64,000 nucleotides of DNA from JAWSVE01 sp050633885 (GCA_050633885.1 JBOEHK010000001.1:248001-312000); one strand, 5' to 3'; shown: positions 17,954-27,817, counted from the stretch's first letter. Notes: generated by a model not told the origin, from the sequence alone. Program-made: numbers and translations.

Positions 17954-19050
17954 GTATCGCTAACGACACAAAAAAAGCAGTGAAAATACTAGTTATGGCT
18001 GGAGGAACTGGGGGGCATGTTTTTCCTGCTCTAGCGGTGGCGAACGAGTTGATTGAACGTGGTGTTGATATTGAATGGCTCGGAACAGAAAAAGGTATTG
18101 AGTCTAACGTAGTGCGAAGTGCAGGAATAACATTGAATACAATTGATATTGTCGGCTTGCGTGGTAAAAGTGTCACGGTATGGCTAAAGATGCCGTTTTT
18201 GTTAATGCGCGCGGTTTTTCAGTCGTTGAATGTTGTGAAAAGATTTTCTCCTGATTTGGTATTAGGTTTTGGCGGGTTTGCTTCAGGTCCTGGTGCTTTG
18301 GCTGCTCGAATATTCAATATTCCTATTGTGATTCATGAGCAAAATGCAATTGTGGGAACGACTAACAAGTGGCTCAGTAAATTAACCTCTCATAAGCTTG
18401 CAGCATTTCCAGATAGCTTGAACGGTGCTGAAGTTGTCGGAAACCCTATTCGATCAGAAATTACATCCATTGCATCTCCGGAAGAAAGATTGTTATCGGA
18501 GGAAAAAAAATCAGGATGCAATCTTTTGGTATTGGGCGGAAGTCTTGGAGCAAAAAAATTAAATGAAATTGTTCCTGCATCATTGGCACTAATAAATAAA
18601 AGTGATCGTCCCAACGTTTGGCATCAAACAGGGAAATTATCTTATCAAGAAACGGTTGAGGCCTACGGCGCTGACAATATTGAAGCAAAAGTAGATATTT
18701 TTATTGATGATATGAAAGAAGCTTATCAGTGGTCCGATCTTGTTGTTTGCCGCTCAGGTGCGCTAACAGTGTCCGAAATTACAGCGGTGGGTGTAGCGGC
18801 AATTTTTGTTCCCTATCCTCATGCCATTGATGATCATCAAACAGTTAACGCCATGTGGGTCGTGAATAATAAAGCAGGCCTGTTGTGCGATGAAAAGGAA
18901 TTAACAGCTCAAGTGTTATCCGATCAAATAATGACATTGCTTTCATCCCCAGAAAAATTAAAAAAACTGGCAATAAATGCAAGAGCACTCGCAAAACCGA
19001 CAGCGACTAAAAAAGTAGCAGAGATTTGTTTGGAGGTCGCTAATGGATGA
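17950..19050 (+). CDS. murG: Lipid II synthase: UDP-GlcNAc transferase MurG
   Basis: 366 residues. Membrane-associated GT-B glycosyltransferase that adds GlcNAc to lipid I. The N-terminal glycine loop MAGGTGGHVFPALAVA, the second glycine loop LGFGGFASGPGALAA, HEQNAIVGTTNKWL and the UDP-GlcNAc site CRSGALTVSEITAVGVAAIFVPYPHA (given here as two adjoining conserved stretches around residues 268-293) are all present. The start overlaps ftsW by four bases and the end overlaps murC by eight, consistent with coupled translation. Confidence 0.97.
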   Translation: MSIANDTKKAVKILVMAGGTGGHVFPALAVANELIERGVDIEWLGTEKGIESNVVRSAGITLNTIDIVGLRGKSVTVWLKMPFLLMRAVFQSLNVVKRFSPDLVLGFGGFASGPGALAARIFNIPIVIHEQNAIVGTTNKWLSKLTSHKLAAFPDSLNGAEVVGNPIRSEITSIASPEERLLSEEKKSGCNLLVLGGSLGAKKLNEIVPASLALINKSDRPNVWHQTGKLSYQETVEAYGADNIEAKVDIFIDDMKEAYQWSDLVVCRSGALTVSEITAVGVAAIFVPYPHAIDDHQTVNAMWVVNNKAGLLCDEKELTAQVLSDQIMTLLSSPEKLKKLAINARALAKPTATKKVAEICLEVANG

Positions 19051-20464
19051 TTTTATGAATGCGCATATTCCTGAGATGCGACGTATTCGTCGAATACATT
19101 TTATTGGAATTGGTGGTGCAGGTATGAGTGGCATTGCAGAGGTACTTCATAACCAAGGTTATGATATTTCTGGATCCGATATTAAAGAATCCGTAGTGAC
19201 ATTAAGACTTGAGCAAATGGGTGTCACTGTTTTTATTGGTCATCAAGTATCGAATATCGCAGATGTTGATGTGGTTGTAGCCTCAACGGCTGTCGATGAC
19301 AGTAATCCAGAAATTGTCGGTTCAAAAGAGCAGCGAATTCCAATTGTCCGTCGTGCTGAAATGTTAGCTGAATTGATGCGCTATCGACATGGAATTGCTG
19401 TTGCAGGTACTCATGGAAAAACAACAACAACAAGTTTGTTAGCAAGTGTTTTTGCAGCTGCAGATCGAGATCCGACGTTTGTGATTGGTGGGCTATTAAA
19501 TAGTGCAGGAAGTAATGCAAAGCTTGGGACAAGCCGATACTTGATTGCCGAGGCCGATGAAAGCGATGCGTCTTTTTTGCATCTACAACCGGTTGTTGCG
19601 ATTGTCACTAACATTGACGCCGATCATATGGATACCTACGAAGGTGATTTTTCAAAACTGAAAAAAACCTTTGTGAACTTTTTACATAATCTACCGTTTT
19701 ATGGTTTAGCCGTTGTTTGTGGCGATGAGCCGGTTGTGCAAGAGATTATTGAAGAGGTTGCGCGCCCGACATTGACTTACGGGTTTGATGAAGGCTGTGA
19801 TTTTCGAGCGATCGATGTTCGGCAAGAAGAAATGCGAACGCGCTTCAAAGTGTTGCGACCGAATAATGATAAGCCGTTGGAAATTTTTCTCAACATGCCT
19901 GGTGCTCATAATGTGCTAAATGCAACGGCGGCAATAGCTGTGGCAACCGATGAAGGGTTGAGTGACGAGGCTATTCAGTCTGGTTTAGCGACGTTTTCTG
20001 GTGTGGGTCGACGCTTTCAAGTGTATGGGAATTACACAATTGGGAATGGCGAAGCCATGTTAGTTGATGATTATGGACATCATCCTAGAGAAGTGGCTGT
20101 AACCGTGGATGCCATCAGAAAAAGTTGGCCTGAGCGTCGTTTGGTTATGATTTTTCAACCGCATCGGTATTCAAGAACACGTGATTTATATGAAGACTTT
20201 GTTGACGTTTTGTCTCGTGTCGATGTGCTAATTGTTTTAGAAGTCTATTCAGCTGGAGAAGCGCCGGTAGCAGGTGCCGATAGCCGACATTTATGTCGAA
20301 GCATTCGCACTAGAGGGCAAGTCGATCCTGTATTTGTAGAAGGTATTGAGGGTGTTCCAGAAGTGATTAAAGATATTGTGAAAGCCGATGATATTGTCAT
20401 TACTCAAGGAGCAGGAAACGTGAACGCGCTAGCCGTTGAATTGGCAAAGCGTAAACTTCAATAA
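19043..20464 (+). CDS. murC: UDP-MurNAc L-alanine ligase
   Basis: 473 residues, cytosolic. MurC adds the first stem amino acid, L-alanine, to UDP-MurNAc. The Rossmann start IHFIGIGGAGMSGIAEVL is at about 19-36 and the P-loop GTHGKTTTTSLLAS near 122-135; VDDYGHHPREV is the family C-terminal motif. ATG at 19043 is chosen because GGAGG (19032-19036) is six bases upstream, inside murG. A second ATG at 19055 is possible but less well placed. Confidence 0.97.
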   Translation: MDDFMNAHIPEMRRIRRIHFIGIGGAGMSGIAEVLHNQGYDISGSDIKESVVTLRLEQMGVTVFIGHQVSNIADVDVVVASTAVDDSNPEIVGSKEQRIPIVRRAEMLAELMRYRHGIAVAGTHGKTTTTSLLASVFAAADRDPTFVIGGLLNSAGSNAKLGTSRYLIAEADESDASFLHLQPVVAIVTNIDADHMDTYEGDFSKLKKTFVNFLHNLPFYGLAVVCGDEPVVQEIIEEVARPTLTYGFDEGCDFRAIDVRQEEMRTRFKVLRPNNDKPLEIFLNMPGAHNVLNATAAIAVATDEGLSDEAIQSGLATFSGVGRRFQVYGNYTIGNGEAMLVDDYGHHPREVAVTVDAIRKSWPERRLVMIFQPHRYSRTRDLYEDFVDVLSRVDVLIVLEVYSAGEAPVAGADSRHLCRSIRTRGQVDPVFVEGIEGVPEVIKDIVKADDIVITQGAGNVNALAVELAKRKLQ

Positions 20465-20488
20465 CATTGAATAAATTATTTAATTGAA

Positions 20489-21466
20489 ATGCGAAACAAG
20501 ATGACAACCAATTTGCCGAACCAAATAGAAACGCCTGTTAGCGCTGAACTGCGCGAACGGTTGGGTGTTGTTGGTGTTTTATACGGTGGAACTTCGGCTG
20601 AAAGAGAAGTGTCATTGCAATCTGGTCAAGCGGTATTAGATGCATTGTTAAAATCAAACATTAATGCTGTGGGCATTGATGTTAATGATGAGGTGTTAAC
20701 ACAGCTTACTTCAATCAAATTGGATCGTGTTTTTATTGTTTTGCACGGTGTTGGTGGTGAAGATGGAAAGATACAGTCCTTATTGAGTTTTCTGCACTTG
20801 CCTTATACTGGAAGTGGTGTTCAGGCCTCTGCGCTGGCAATGGACAAGTTATTATCGAAACAATTGTGGAATGGTATTGGTTTGCCAACAGCAAAATTTT
20901 TCTCGCTCAATAAACAGAGCGACTGGAAAAAAATAATGGAATCTCTAGGTGGTAAAGTATTTGTAAAACCGGCACACGAGGGTTCTAGTTTAGGCATGTC
21001 TTTAGTGGAATCTTCTGAAGAACTCGAGAGCGCTTTTTTTCATGCGAGAAAATTTGATAAAACCGTCATAGCAGAAAAGTTTTTAGCGGGTGAAGAATAT
21101 ACTGTTACTATTTTAAATGATGTTGCATTACCTGCGATTAAACTAGAAACCGATAATCAATTTTATGATTACGATGCAAAATATGTTTCAGACGATACGC
21201 GCTACTTGTGTCCATGTGGATTGTCGGCAGAAAAAGAAGAAGAGCTAAAAGGCATTGCGTTAAAAGCGTATCAAAGTCTCGGTTGTGAAGGTTGGGCTCG
21301 TGTTGATTTGATGACAGATAATGCTGGAGTGATTCAGTTGTTAGAAGTTAATACCGCACCTGGAATGACGAGCCATAGCTTGGTTCCCATGGCCGCAAAA
21401 GCGGCTGATATTGATTTTGAAGAACTGGTTGTTCGTATCCTACTGTGCACAGAAGGGCGGATTTAA
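20489..21466 (+). CDS. ddl: D-alanine--D-alanine ligase
   Basis: 325 residues, ATP-grasp enzyme that joins two D-alanines for MurF. The N-terminal VLYGGTSAEREVSLQSG, the loop HGVGGEDGKIQSLL, KPAHEGSSLGMSLV and the C-terminal LLEVNTAPGMTSHSLVP are diagnostic. The start could be ATG 20489 or ATG 20501; neither has a strong ribosome binding site. Its place between murC and ftsQ corresponds to ddlB of enterobacteria. Confidence 0.96.
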   Translation: MRNKMTTNLPNQIETPVSAELRERLGVVGVLYGGTSAEREVSLQSGQAVLDALLKSNINAVGIDVNDEVLTQLTSIKLDRVFIVLHGVGGEDGKIQSLLSFLHLPYTGSGVQASALAMDKLLSKQLWNGIGLPTAKFFSLNKQSDWKKIMESLGGKVFVKPAHEGSSLGMSLVESSEELESAFFHARKFDKTVIAEKFLAGEEYTVTILNDVALPAIKLETDNQFYDYDAKYVSDDTRYLCPCGLSAEKEEELKGIALKAYQSLGCEGWARVDLMTDNAGVIQLLEVNTAPGMTSHSLVPMAAKAADIDFEELVVRILLCTEGRI

Positions 21467-21470
21467 GATC

Positions 21471-22451
21471 ATGGCTATCACGGATATGAAAGCAAGAGCG
21501 TCTCGATCAGCAAAGTCTAGAGAACAGTCAAGACTAGATAGGGCATCAGGTGTAAAAGAAAATGGATCGGCATTTAGTAAAAAGAAAGAAAAGCCGAATA
21601 AACGAAAGTCAGAGAAAAAAAGTATTGGTCGTCGTGATAATGACCGTTTATCGATAAAAGATAAGTTAAGTTTTGCTCTTAATGCATTTTTAAAATTATT
21701 TTTAGTCGTTGGTGTAGCGAGTGTCGTAGGTGTCAGTATTTATTTTGGTAAAAATTTTATTGATGACGCGTCAAGTCGACCGGTAAATACAATGAGTGTT
21801 CAAGGTGATTTTACTTTTTTAACTCAAAAGGAGGTGTCACAAATAGTGATGCCTATGATCGAAAATGGATTTTTAAGATTACCTTTGTCAGGTATAAAAG
21901 ATTTATTAGAGCAAAACCCCTGGATTGATTCAGCTTCGGTGAGTAGACGCTGGCCGGACAAATTAGCACTGAGTATTGTTGAGCAGCATCCAATAGCGAG
22001 ATGGGGTAAAAAGGGTTTTTTAAATTTGCGTGGTGAGTTTATTGCATTAAATCTAGATGATCAGTTATCAGATCTTCCGGTACTCAGTGGAAACGAAGGC
22101 CAAGAAAAACTAATCATGCAAGATTATCAACAGCTTGCACAATTATTAAGTTCATTTGGTTTAAAAGTATCGGAGTTTCACTGTGATGAATTAATGTCGA
22201 GACGTGTGGTTTTGGATAATGATCTTGTTGTTAATATTGGCAGAGATCAATTGCTAGAAAAAATCCAACGATTTTTAACTGTGTATAACGCATCACTAAA
22301 AACACAGTTAAATGATATAGCGACTATTGATTTACGCTATGGCAACGGTGTTGCTGTTGAGTGGAAGTCATTAGAAGAGAGAATACAGCAAGAGATTTCT
22401 GAGACCGCTTTACTAAAACAAGTTGTGGTAAAAAAAAATAATAAAGCTTAA
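21471..22451 (+). CDS. ftsQ: Cell division protein FtsQ
   Basis: 326 residues. A long basic cytoplasmic region (about 1-70, many Lys, Arg and Ser) precedes one membrane helix at about 73-92, a POTRA domain (SVQGDFTFLTQKEVSQIV) and the beta domain, with DLRYGNGVAVEWK near the C-terminus as in other FtsQ proteins. It is the hub of the FtsQLB complex. The frame is open upstream into ddl, but the ATG at 21471 fits the family and has GGGCGG about 11 bases upstream, five bases after the ddl stop. The cytoplasmic tail is longer than in E. coli. Confidence 0.93.
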   Translation: MAITDMKARASRSAKSREQSRLDRASGVKENGSAFSKKKEKPNKRKSEKKSIGRRDNDRLSIKDKLSFALNAFLKLFLVVGVASVVGVSIYFGKNFIDDASSRPVNTMSVQGDFTFLTQKEVSQIVMPMIENGFLRLPLSGIKDLLEQNPWIDSASVSRRWPDKLALSIVEQHPIARWGKKGFLNLRGEFIALNLDDQLSDLPVLSGNEGQEKLIMQDYQQLAQLLSSFGLKVSEFHCDELMSRRVVLDNDLVVNIGRDQLLEKIQRFLTVYNASLKTQLNDIATIDLRYGNGVAVEWKSLEERIQQEISETALLKQVVVKKNNKA

Positions 22452-22541
22452 ACGAATGCACGCTTAAATTAAGCAAAGTTAATAACTACGAAGCTAATAA
22501 CTGCGAAGCGAGTAGTTGAAATTTTAAATGAGGTTAATTAA

Positions 22542-23780
22542 ATGGCAAGTTCAAACGACAGTCGAATGATCGTTGGCTTGGATATCGGAACATCCAAAGT
22601 GGTCGCCATTGTGGGGGAAATAGCTAATGATGGTTCTGTTGAGATAGTCGGTATTGGATCGCATCGTTCTAGCGGCCTCAAAAAAGGTGTTGTGGTTAAC
22701 ATCGAGTCTACTGTGCAATCAATACAGCGCGCTGTTGAAGAAGCTGAGTTAATGGCCGGTTGTCAGATTCATTCAGTGTATGCGGGTATTGCAGGTAGTC
22801 ATATTCGCAGTCTAAATTCACACGGTATTGTTGCTATAAAAGATCGGGAAGTCTTTAACCAAGATGTTGATCGTGTTATTGACGCTGCGCAAGCAGTAGC
22901 GATTCCAGCAGATCAAAAGATTTTACATATTTTGCCGCAAGAATATTTAATTGATGAACAAGAAGGGGTGAAAGAACCCTTGGGTATGTCAGGTGTTCGT
23001 CTTGAAGCCAAAGTGCATTTAGTAACATGTGCCGTTAACGCCGCACAAAATATTGAAAAGTGTATTCGTCGCTGTGGTTTAGAAGTTGATGACATTATTT
23101 TAGAGCAATTAGCATCGAGTTATTCGGTGTTAACAGAAGATGAAAAAGAATTAGGCGTCTGCCTAGTGGATATAGGCGGTGGAACCACAGACATTGCAAT
23201 TTTTACTGAGGGAGCGATTAGGCATACAGGTGTCATTCCCATTGCTGGCGATCAAGTGACTAACGATATTGCGATGGCTTTGCGAACACCAACACCACAT
23301 GCAGAAGAAATCAAAATTAAATACGCCTGTGCTCTTGCCAAATTAACCGGGGCCGATGAAACCATAAAAGTACCAAGTGTCGGTGATAGAGCACCAAGAG
23401 ATTTATCTCGACAAGCTTTAGCAGAAGTCGTTGAGCCTCGATACGATGAACTTTTTACGTTAGTCCAAGCTGAATTGCGTCGTAGTGGATTCGAAGATTT
23501 GTTAGCTGCGGGCGTGGTTTTAACCGGCGGCACATCAAAGATGGAAGGTGTGGTTGAGTTGGCAGAAGAAATTTTTCATATGCCGGTTAGGCTTGGTGCT
23601 CCAGCTAACATTCGCGGATTAAAAGATATTGTTGATAATCCAATTTATTCAACTGGTGTAGGGCTATTAATTTATGGACAACAGCAACAACAAGGAGAGA
23701 GTGGACAGGGTAAGGTGCAGAAGTATTCGGGTGTTTCTTGGTGGGAAAAAATAAAGTCTTGGTATCAAGGTAATTTTTAG
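22542..23780 (+). CDS. ftsA: Cell division protein FtsA, actin-like membrane tether
   Basis: 412 residues. FtsA is an actin-fold ATPase that anchors FtsZ to the membrane and recruits later divisome proteins. The phosphate-1 loop GLDIGTSKVVAIVGE is near 11-25, the phosphate-2 segment VDIGGGTTDIAIF near 210-222, and the adenosine motif LTGGTSKMEG near 328. The last residues (VSWWEKIKSWYQGNF) form the amphipathic membrane-targeting helix. A 90-base gap follows ftsQ and could carry a promoter; a T-rich 50-base gap separates it from ftsZ. Confidence 0.97.
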   Translation: MASSNDSRMIVGLDIGTSKVVAIVGEIANDGSVEIVGIGSHRSSGLKKGVVVNIESTVQSIQRAVEEAELMAGCQIHSVYAGIAGSHIRSLNSHGIVAIKDREVFNQDVDRVIDAAQAVAIPADQKILHILPQEYLIDEQEGVKEPLGMSGVRLEAKVHLVTCAVNAAQNIEKCIRRCGLEVDDIILEQLASSYSVLTEDEKELGVCLVDIGGGTTDIAIFTEGAIRHTGVIPIAGDQVTNDIAMALRTPTPHAEEIKIKYACALAKLTGADETIKVPSVGDRAPRDLSRQALAEVVEPRYDELFTLVQAELRRSGFEDLLAAGVVLTGGTSKMEGVVELAEEIFHMPVRLGAPANIRGLKDIVDNPIYSTGVGLLIYGQQQQQGESGQGKVQKYSGVSWWEKIKSWYQGNF

Positions 23781-23830
23781 TATTTGTTTTTTAATTTTTT
23801 TAATTTTTACGATAATGAGAGGATACGGTT

Positions 23831-25000
23831 ATGTTTCAATTAGTTGATAACGTTCCACAAAATGCAGTAATTAAAGTAGTGGGTGTTGGCGGCGGTGGCG
23901 GTAATGCTGTTAAACATATGATTGATAATCAAGTTGATGGTGTTGAATTTATTTGTGCTAATACGGATGCGCAAGCATTAAAAGATGTAGAAGCACGAAC
24001 GGTAATTCAACTCGGTAACAACATGACGAAAGGCTTAGGTGCTGGCGCCAATCCTGAAATTGGTCGACAAGCAGCGATGGAAGACCGTGAGCGTATTGCA
24101 GAAACTTTGCAGGGTGCCGACATGGTGTTTATCACTGCTGGTATGGGTGGCGGTACTGGTACAGGTGGAACACCGGTTGTTGCAGAGGTTGCTCGCGAAC
24201 TTGGTATTTTGACCGTTGCGGTTGTTACAAAGCCGTTTGTTTTTGAAGGTAAAAAACGATTGGCCGTTGCAGAAGCAGGTATTCGTGATTTACAAGATCG
24301 AGTGGATTCATTAATCACAATTCCAAACGAAAAACTGTTGCAAGTTTTAGGTCGTGATACCAGTTTGTTAAATGCCTTTAAATCTGCCAATGATGTTTTA
24401 TTAGGCGCGGTTCAAGGTATTGCGGATTTAATCATCCGTCCTGGAATGATTAATGTCGATTTCGCTGATGTTCGAACGGTGATGTCTGAAATGGGTATGG
24501 CAATGATGGGCACGGGAAGAGCAGTTGGTGAAAACCGTGCAAGAGAAGCTGCTGAAGCTGCTATTCACAGCCCGTTACTTGAAGACATCAATCTACAAGG
24601 CGCTCGAGGAATTTTGGTTAACATTACTGCGGGTATTGATTTGTCATTGGGTGAATTTTCTGAAGTGGGTGACACAATTGAAGAATTTGCTTCTAGCGAT
24701 GCAACCGTTGTTGTGGGAACTGTTATTGATCCTGAGATGTCTGATGAACTACGTGTAACTGTTGTGGCGACAGGTCTTGGTGCTCCTAGCGAAAAAGCGG
24801 CTCCAATTACAACAACGAAAGTGGTTGTTGATAATACTTTAGCGAAAAGTGGACAACCCGATTACAGCAATTTAGATCGTCCAACCGTGATGCGAGCTAA
24901 AGCAGCGTCTGGATCAGCCGCTCAAGCGCATGCGCAAATGGAAGATTCTGAAATGGAGTACTTGGATATCCCTGCTTTTCTAAGAAGACAAGCTGATTAA
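23831..25000 (+). CDS. ftsZ: Cell division protein FtsZ, tubulin-like GTPase
   Basis: 389 residues. FtsZ polymerises into the division ring. GVGGGGGNAVKHM is the first nucleotide loop, GMGGGTGTGGTPVVAEVA the tubulin signature at about 104-121, and NVDFADVRTVM the T7 region that completes the GTPase site. A linker of about 55 residues leads to the conserved C-terminal peptide EYLDIPAFLRRQAD, which binds FtsA and ZipA. GAGAGGA precedes the ATG by about eight bases. A T-rich stem-loop at 25090-25139 probably ends the transcript. Confidence 0.98.
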   Translation: MFQLVDNVPQNAVIKVVGVGGGGGNAVKHMIDNQVDGVEFICANTDAQALKDVEARTVIQLGNNMTKGLGAGANPEIGRQAAMEDRERIAETLQGADMVFITAGMGGGTGTGGTPVVAEVARELGILTVAVVTKPFVFEGKKRLAVAEAGIRDLQDRVDSLITIPNEKLLQVLGRDTSLLNAFKSANDVLLGAVQGIADLIIRPGMINVDFADVRTVMSEMGMAMMGTGRAVGENRAREAAEAAIHSPLLEDINLQGARGILVNITAGIDLSLGEFSEVGDTIEEFASSDATVVVGTVIDPEMSDELRVTVVATGLGAPSEKAAPITTTKVVVDNTLAKSGQPDYSNLDRPTVMRAKAASGSAAQAHAQMEDSEMEYLDIPAFLRRQAD

Positions 25001-25089
25001 GCGTTTCTGGTCTGTTTGTAGTTATTGTGCATGCCGTTAGTCTCCAGTGTTGACGGCTTAAACAAAAAGCATCAACGGCAGACAAATCA

Positions 25090-25139
25090 GCAGAAGCTAG
25101 TTTATCTCGTCTTTGTTTTGTTGTGAGATGAGACTCTGC
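25090..25139 (+). terminator. Imperfect stem-loop after ftsZ followed by a T-rich run
   Basis: GCAGA...TCTCGTCT (25090-25112) pairs with AGATGAGA..TCTGC (25126-25139) with a bulge, and the sequence continues TTTGTGTTTTATTTC. This is the only terminator-like structure in the 369-base ftsZ-lpxC interval (25001-25369), which otherwise holds no gene. Confidence 0.4.
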
Positions 25140-25369
25140 TTTGTGTTTTATTTCTTTATACAACGGCATAATTTTTTGGAGAGCTTAGCTCTGCCGATTA
25201 ATAACTATTATCATTTGATCCAATAACTTATTGATAATAGTGAGTAAAAAGATGGTTTTGTGGCCTCTTACAAAATGTTAGGTCGCGCTACAACTTAAGT
25301 ATTGGTTGCTGGGTTTTTATTCTGGTACCATTGCGCCCCTTGGAGCTTCAACTGGTGAAGAAATATACA

Positions 25370-26281
25370 ATGATTAAGCAAAGAACCTTAAAAAACGAAA
25401 TCCGTGCGACTGGTGTAGGTTTACATACTGGCCAAAAAGTATTGCTGGTATTAAAGCCAGCTAATGCAGATACAGGTATTGTTTTTAGGCGGGTAGACTT
25501 AGATCCAGTTGTAGAGATTCAGGCTACGGCTGCAAATGTCGGCGATACGACGTTGTCGACTTCATTGTTGTCTGGCGATGTTCGAGTTTCTACTGTCGAA
25601 CATTTATTATCAGCTCTCGCCGGCCTAGGTATTGATAATGTCATTGTTGATGTCAATGCCTCAGAGGTGCCGATCATGGATGGATCTGCTGGCCCATTTG
25701 TTTTTTTGATTCAATCGGCTGGTATTGTTGAACAAAATGCACATAAGAAATTTATTCGGATTAAAAAGCCTGTCACCGTAGAAGAGGGAGATAAGAAGGC
25801 GAGCTTTCTACCATTTGATGGTTTTAAAGTCTCCTTTTCTATCGATTTTGATCATCCCGTTTTTCGTGATCGCGTGAATGAAGCTACAGTTGATTTTTCA
25901 AGCACTTCGTTTGTCAAAGAGGTCAGTCGCGCTCGTACCTTTGGCTTTATGCATGAATTTGAATACTTACGATCAAAAGGTTTGGCTAAAGGTGCTAGTC
26001 CTGATAATGCCATTGCTGTTGATGAATTTCGAATTCTTAACGAAGACGGTCTTCGCTATAAAGATGAGTTTGTGAAGCACAAGGTTCTTGATGCGATTGG
26101 TGATCTTTACTTACTGGGTAATAGCCTTATTGGTGAATTTAAAGCTCATAAATCAGGTCATGCGCTTAATAATAAGTCGCTTCGAAAATTAATAGAGCAA
26201 GAAGATGCATGGGAAGTTGTCACTTTTGATGATGAAAATGCTGCGCCAATCTCTTATATGCAACCAATTTTGGCGGTCTAA
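25370..26281 (+). CDS. lpxC: UDP-3-O-acyl-N-acetylglucosamine deacetylase
   Basis: 303 residues from the ATG at 25370; an upstream in-frame TTG at 25331 would give an atypical N-terminal extension. LpxC is the zinc enzyme for the first committed step of lipid A synthesis. The N-terminus IKQRTLKNEIRATGVGLHTG, the zinc motif around STVEHLLSALAGLGIDN with His near 79, KHKVLDAIGDLYLLG (second zinc-site His and Asp near 238-242) and FKAHKSGHALN (catalytic His near 265) are all present. GAAG lies about ten bases ahead of the start. As in many gammaproteobacteria it closes the dcw cluster. Confidence 0.97.
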   Translation: MIKQRTLKNEIRATGVGLHTGQKVLLVLKPANADTGIVFRRVDLDPVVEIQATAANVGDTTLSTSLLSGDVRVSTVEHLLSALAGLGIDNVIVDVNASEVPIMDGSAGPFVFLIQSAGIVEQNAHKKFIRIKKPVTVEEGDKKASFLPFDGFKVSFSIDFDHPVFRDRVNEATVDFSSTSFVKEVSRARTFGFMHEFEYLRSKGLAKGASPDNAIAVDEFRILNEDGLRYKDEFVKHKVLDAIGDLYLLGNSLIGEFKAHKSGHALNNKSLRKLIEQEDAWEVVTFDDENAAPISYMQPILAV

Positions 26282-26346
26282 TTTTAGCCACTCGTCCCAA
26301 CCTCTCGCAATTCCTCTCATTCTATTGGTAATTGCTTGATCCCTAT

Positions 26347-26389
26347 GCCATATTTTTACTGCATGTGACTACGCCCTGCAAAATATGGC
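26347..26389. repeat. Perfect 10-bp inverted repeat between lpxC and the M23 gene
   Basis: GCCATATTTT (26347-26356) and AAAATATGGC (26380-26389) flank 23 bases in which GCA and TGC can also pair. No T run follows. It could be the lpxC terminator, a leader structure or an operator for the downstream gene. The remainder of the 328-base interval 26282-26609 shows no gene. Confidence 0.5.
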
Positions 26390-26609
26390 TGTTTCCTACA
26401 AAGCTATGTTATATTTGGCGCCATCGTGAATTATCACTCTTTTTATTTAACTGGTTATCCTGCGCTTTAGCATTGACCTCGGTACTCTTGTCCGGATAAA
26501 TTCGATAATTTAGTCACGTCTGATACTTTATTTTTTCTCTAACTTATTGATATTTTTAGAGAAAATTTATGTTTGTGTATGCTTGGCTTTTTGGACATCT
26601 ATTGATTGT

Positions 26610-27542
26610 ATGAAAGTTATTCTGGTCAGTAAACGAAATGGTCGTACTCGAAGTTTTACCTTAAGTGGTTGGACTAAAAGTTTTATTTCGTTATGTGTTA
26701 TTGGTTCATTATCAAGTTTGGGATATCTCATTTCAGTCCAATATGACCAAAATGAACAGTCAGAATTTCTCACAGAAGAATCCACTAAAGCGTGGAATAA
26801 AACACTCCAAGATCAAAAAAATCAATTATCTGAAACTAAACGTAAAGCTCAACAACGCTTAGCGGCTCTAACGTTACGTGTTGCAGAACTGCAAGGCAGA
26901 CTGCTCAGGCTTGATGCTCTGGGAGAGCGTCTAACAACGATCGCTAAATTAGATCAAGGTGAGTTTGATTTTAGTCAGCCGCCCGCGTTGGGTGGGCCGG
27001 AAACGGCTGAATTAGGTGATGCTTATCAAGCCCCTGATTTCATTAGTGTTATGGATAACCTAACGAGCCAGATCGAGAGTCGAGAGCTTCAATTAGAAAC
27101 TCTAGAAGCGTTGATGGCGAATCGAAAAATTCAAAATGATATCTTTATTGCAGGCCGCCCCATAACTAAAGGATGGATGTCTTCTCGCTTTGGTAGAAGA
27201 ACCGATCCTTTTAATGGCCGAGTAGCTTGGCATAATGGAGTTGATTTTGCGGGTAAACTTAATTCAGATATCGTCTCTGTCGCGGCCGGCGTTGTAACAT
27301 GGTCGGGTGAAAGAAGCGGGTATGGATTGATGGTAGAAATCAATCATGGATCTGGTTTTTCCACTCGGTACGCTCACACCACAGAAAATTTAATCAAAGT
27401 CGGTGATGTCGTTAAAAAAGGACAAGTTATCGCCAAAATGGGAACTAGTGGCCGATCTACTGGCCCGCATGTCCATTTTGAAGTTTATAAGCATGGTCGT
27501 CCTGTCGACCCTGCATCTTATATTCATCGCGCTTCCCGCTGA
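26610..27542 (+). CDS. M23 family metallopeptidase, membrane-anchored with coiled coil
   Basis: 310 residues from the ATG at 26610 (MKVILVSKRNGRTRSFTLS, the usual start of this family between lpxC and secA); 21 in-frame codons upstream look non-coding. One membrane helix lies at about 24-44, then a coiled coil at about 60-110 and a LytM/M23 domain at about 185-305. The zinc ligands are intact: His and Asp in HNGVDFAG and the HVHFEV motif near the end, with GRPVDPASYI following, so it should be an active periplasmic endopeptidase rather than a degenerate regulator. It probably cuts peptidoglycan cross-links; family members near dcw genes act in cell shape or division. Confidence 0.9.
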   Translation: MKVILVSKRNGRTRSFTLSGWTKSFISLCVIGSLSSLGYLISVQYDQNEQSEFLTEESTKAWNKTLQDQKNQLSETKRKAQQRLAALTLRVAELQGRLLRLDALGERLTTIAKLDQGEFDFSQPPALGGPETAELGDAYQAPDFISVMDNLTSQIESRELQLETLEALMANRKIQNDIFIAGRPITKGWMSSRFGRRTDPFNGRVAWHNGVDFAGKLNSDIVSVAAGVVTWSGERSGYGLMVEINHGSGFSTRYAHTTENLIKVGDVVKKGQVIAKMGTSGRSTGPHVHFEVYKHGRPVDPASYIHRASR

Positions 27543-27563
27543 ATTCCCTTCCCACGAGTCCAC

Positions 27564-27592
27564 TTCAATTTTTCCTATTGAGAAAAATTGAA
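27564..27592. repeat. AT-rich inverted repeat downstream of the M23 gene
   Basis: TTCAATTTTT (27564-27573) and AAAAATTGAA (27583-27592) are perfectly complementary around nine bases. It lies 22 bases after the M23 stop and could be a weak terminator before secA. Confidence 0.4.
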
Positions 27593-27817
27593 AATTTAAG
27601 CATAAAACGCATTTTCAGATTTCTCCAAACACCAGCTTGATCAAAAGAAAAGCTTTAAAATAACCAAATTGGCCTCATATGTAATGCTGGCTTTTCTTAC
27701 TGGTTTTTACTTAGTGGCGTTGAACCTTCGGCTGTAGTAGATTGTGCAGCATTTTTAATTCGCAGTTAACGTAAATCTGAAACATACCCTAAACATTTCA
27801 AATAGTTGGAATAAGAC

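Noticed and set aside
27543..27817. Possible SecM-type arrest peptide gene upstream of secA
   Set aside because: No open frame with a signal peptide or an arrest-like ending is present; the M23 gene occupies this position.
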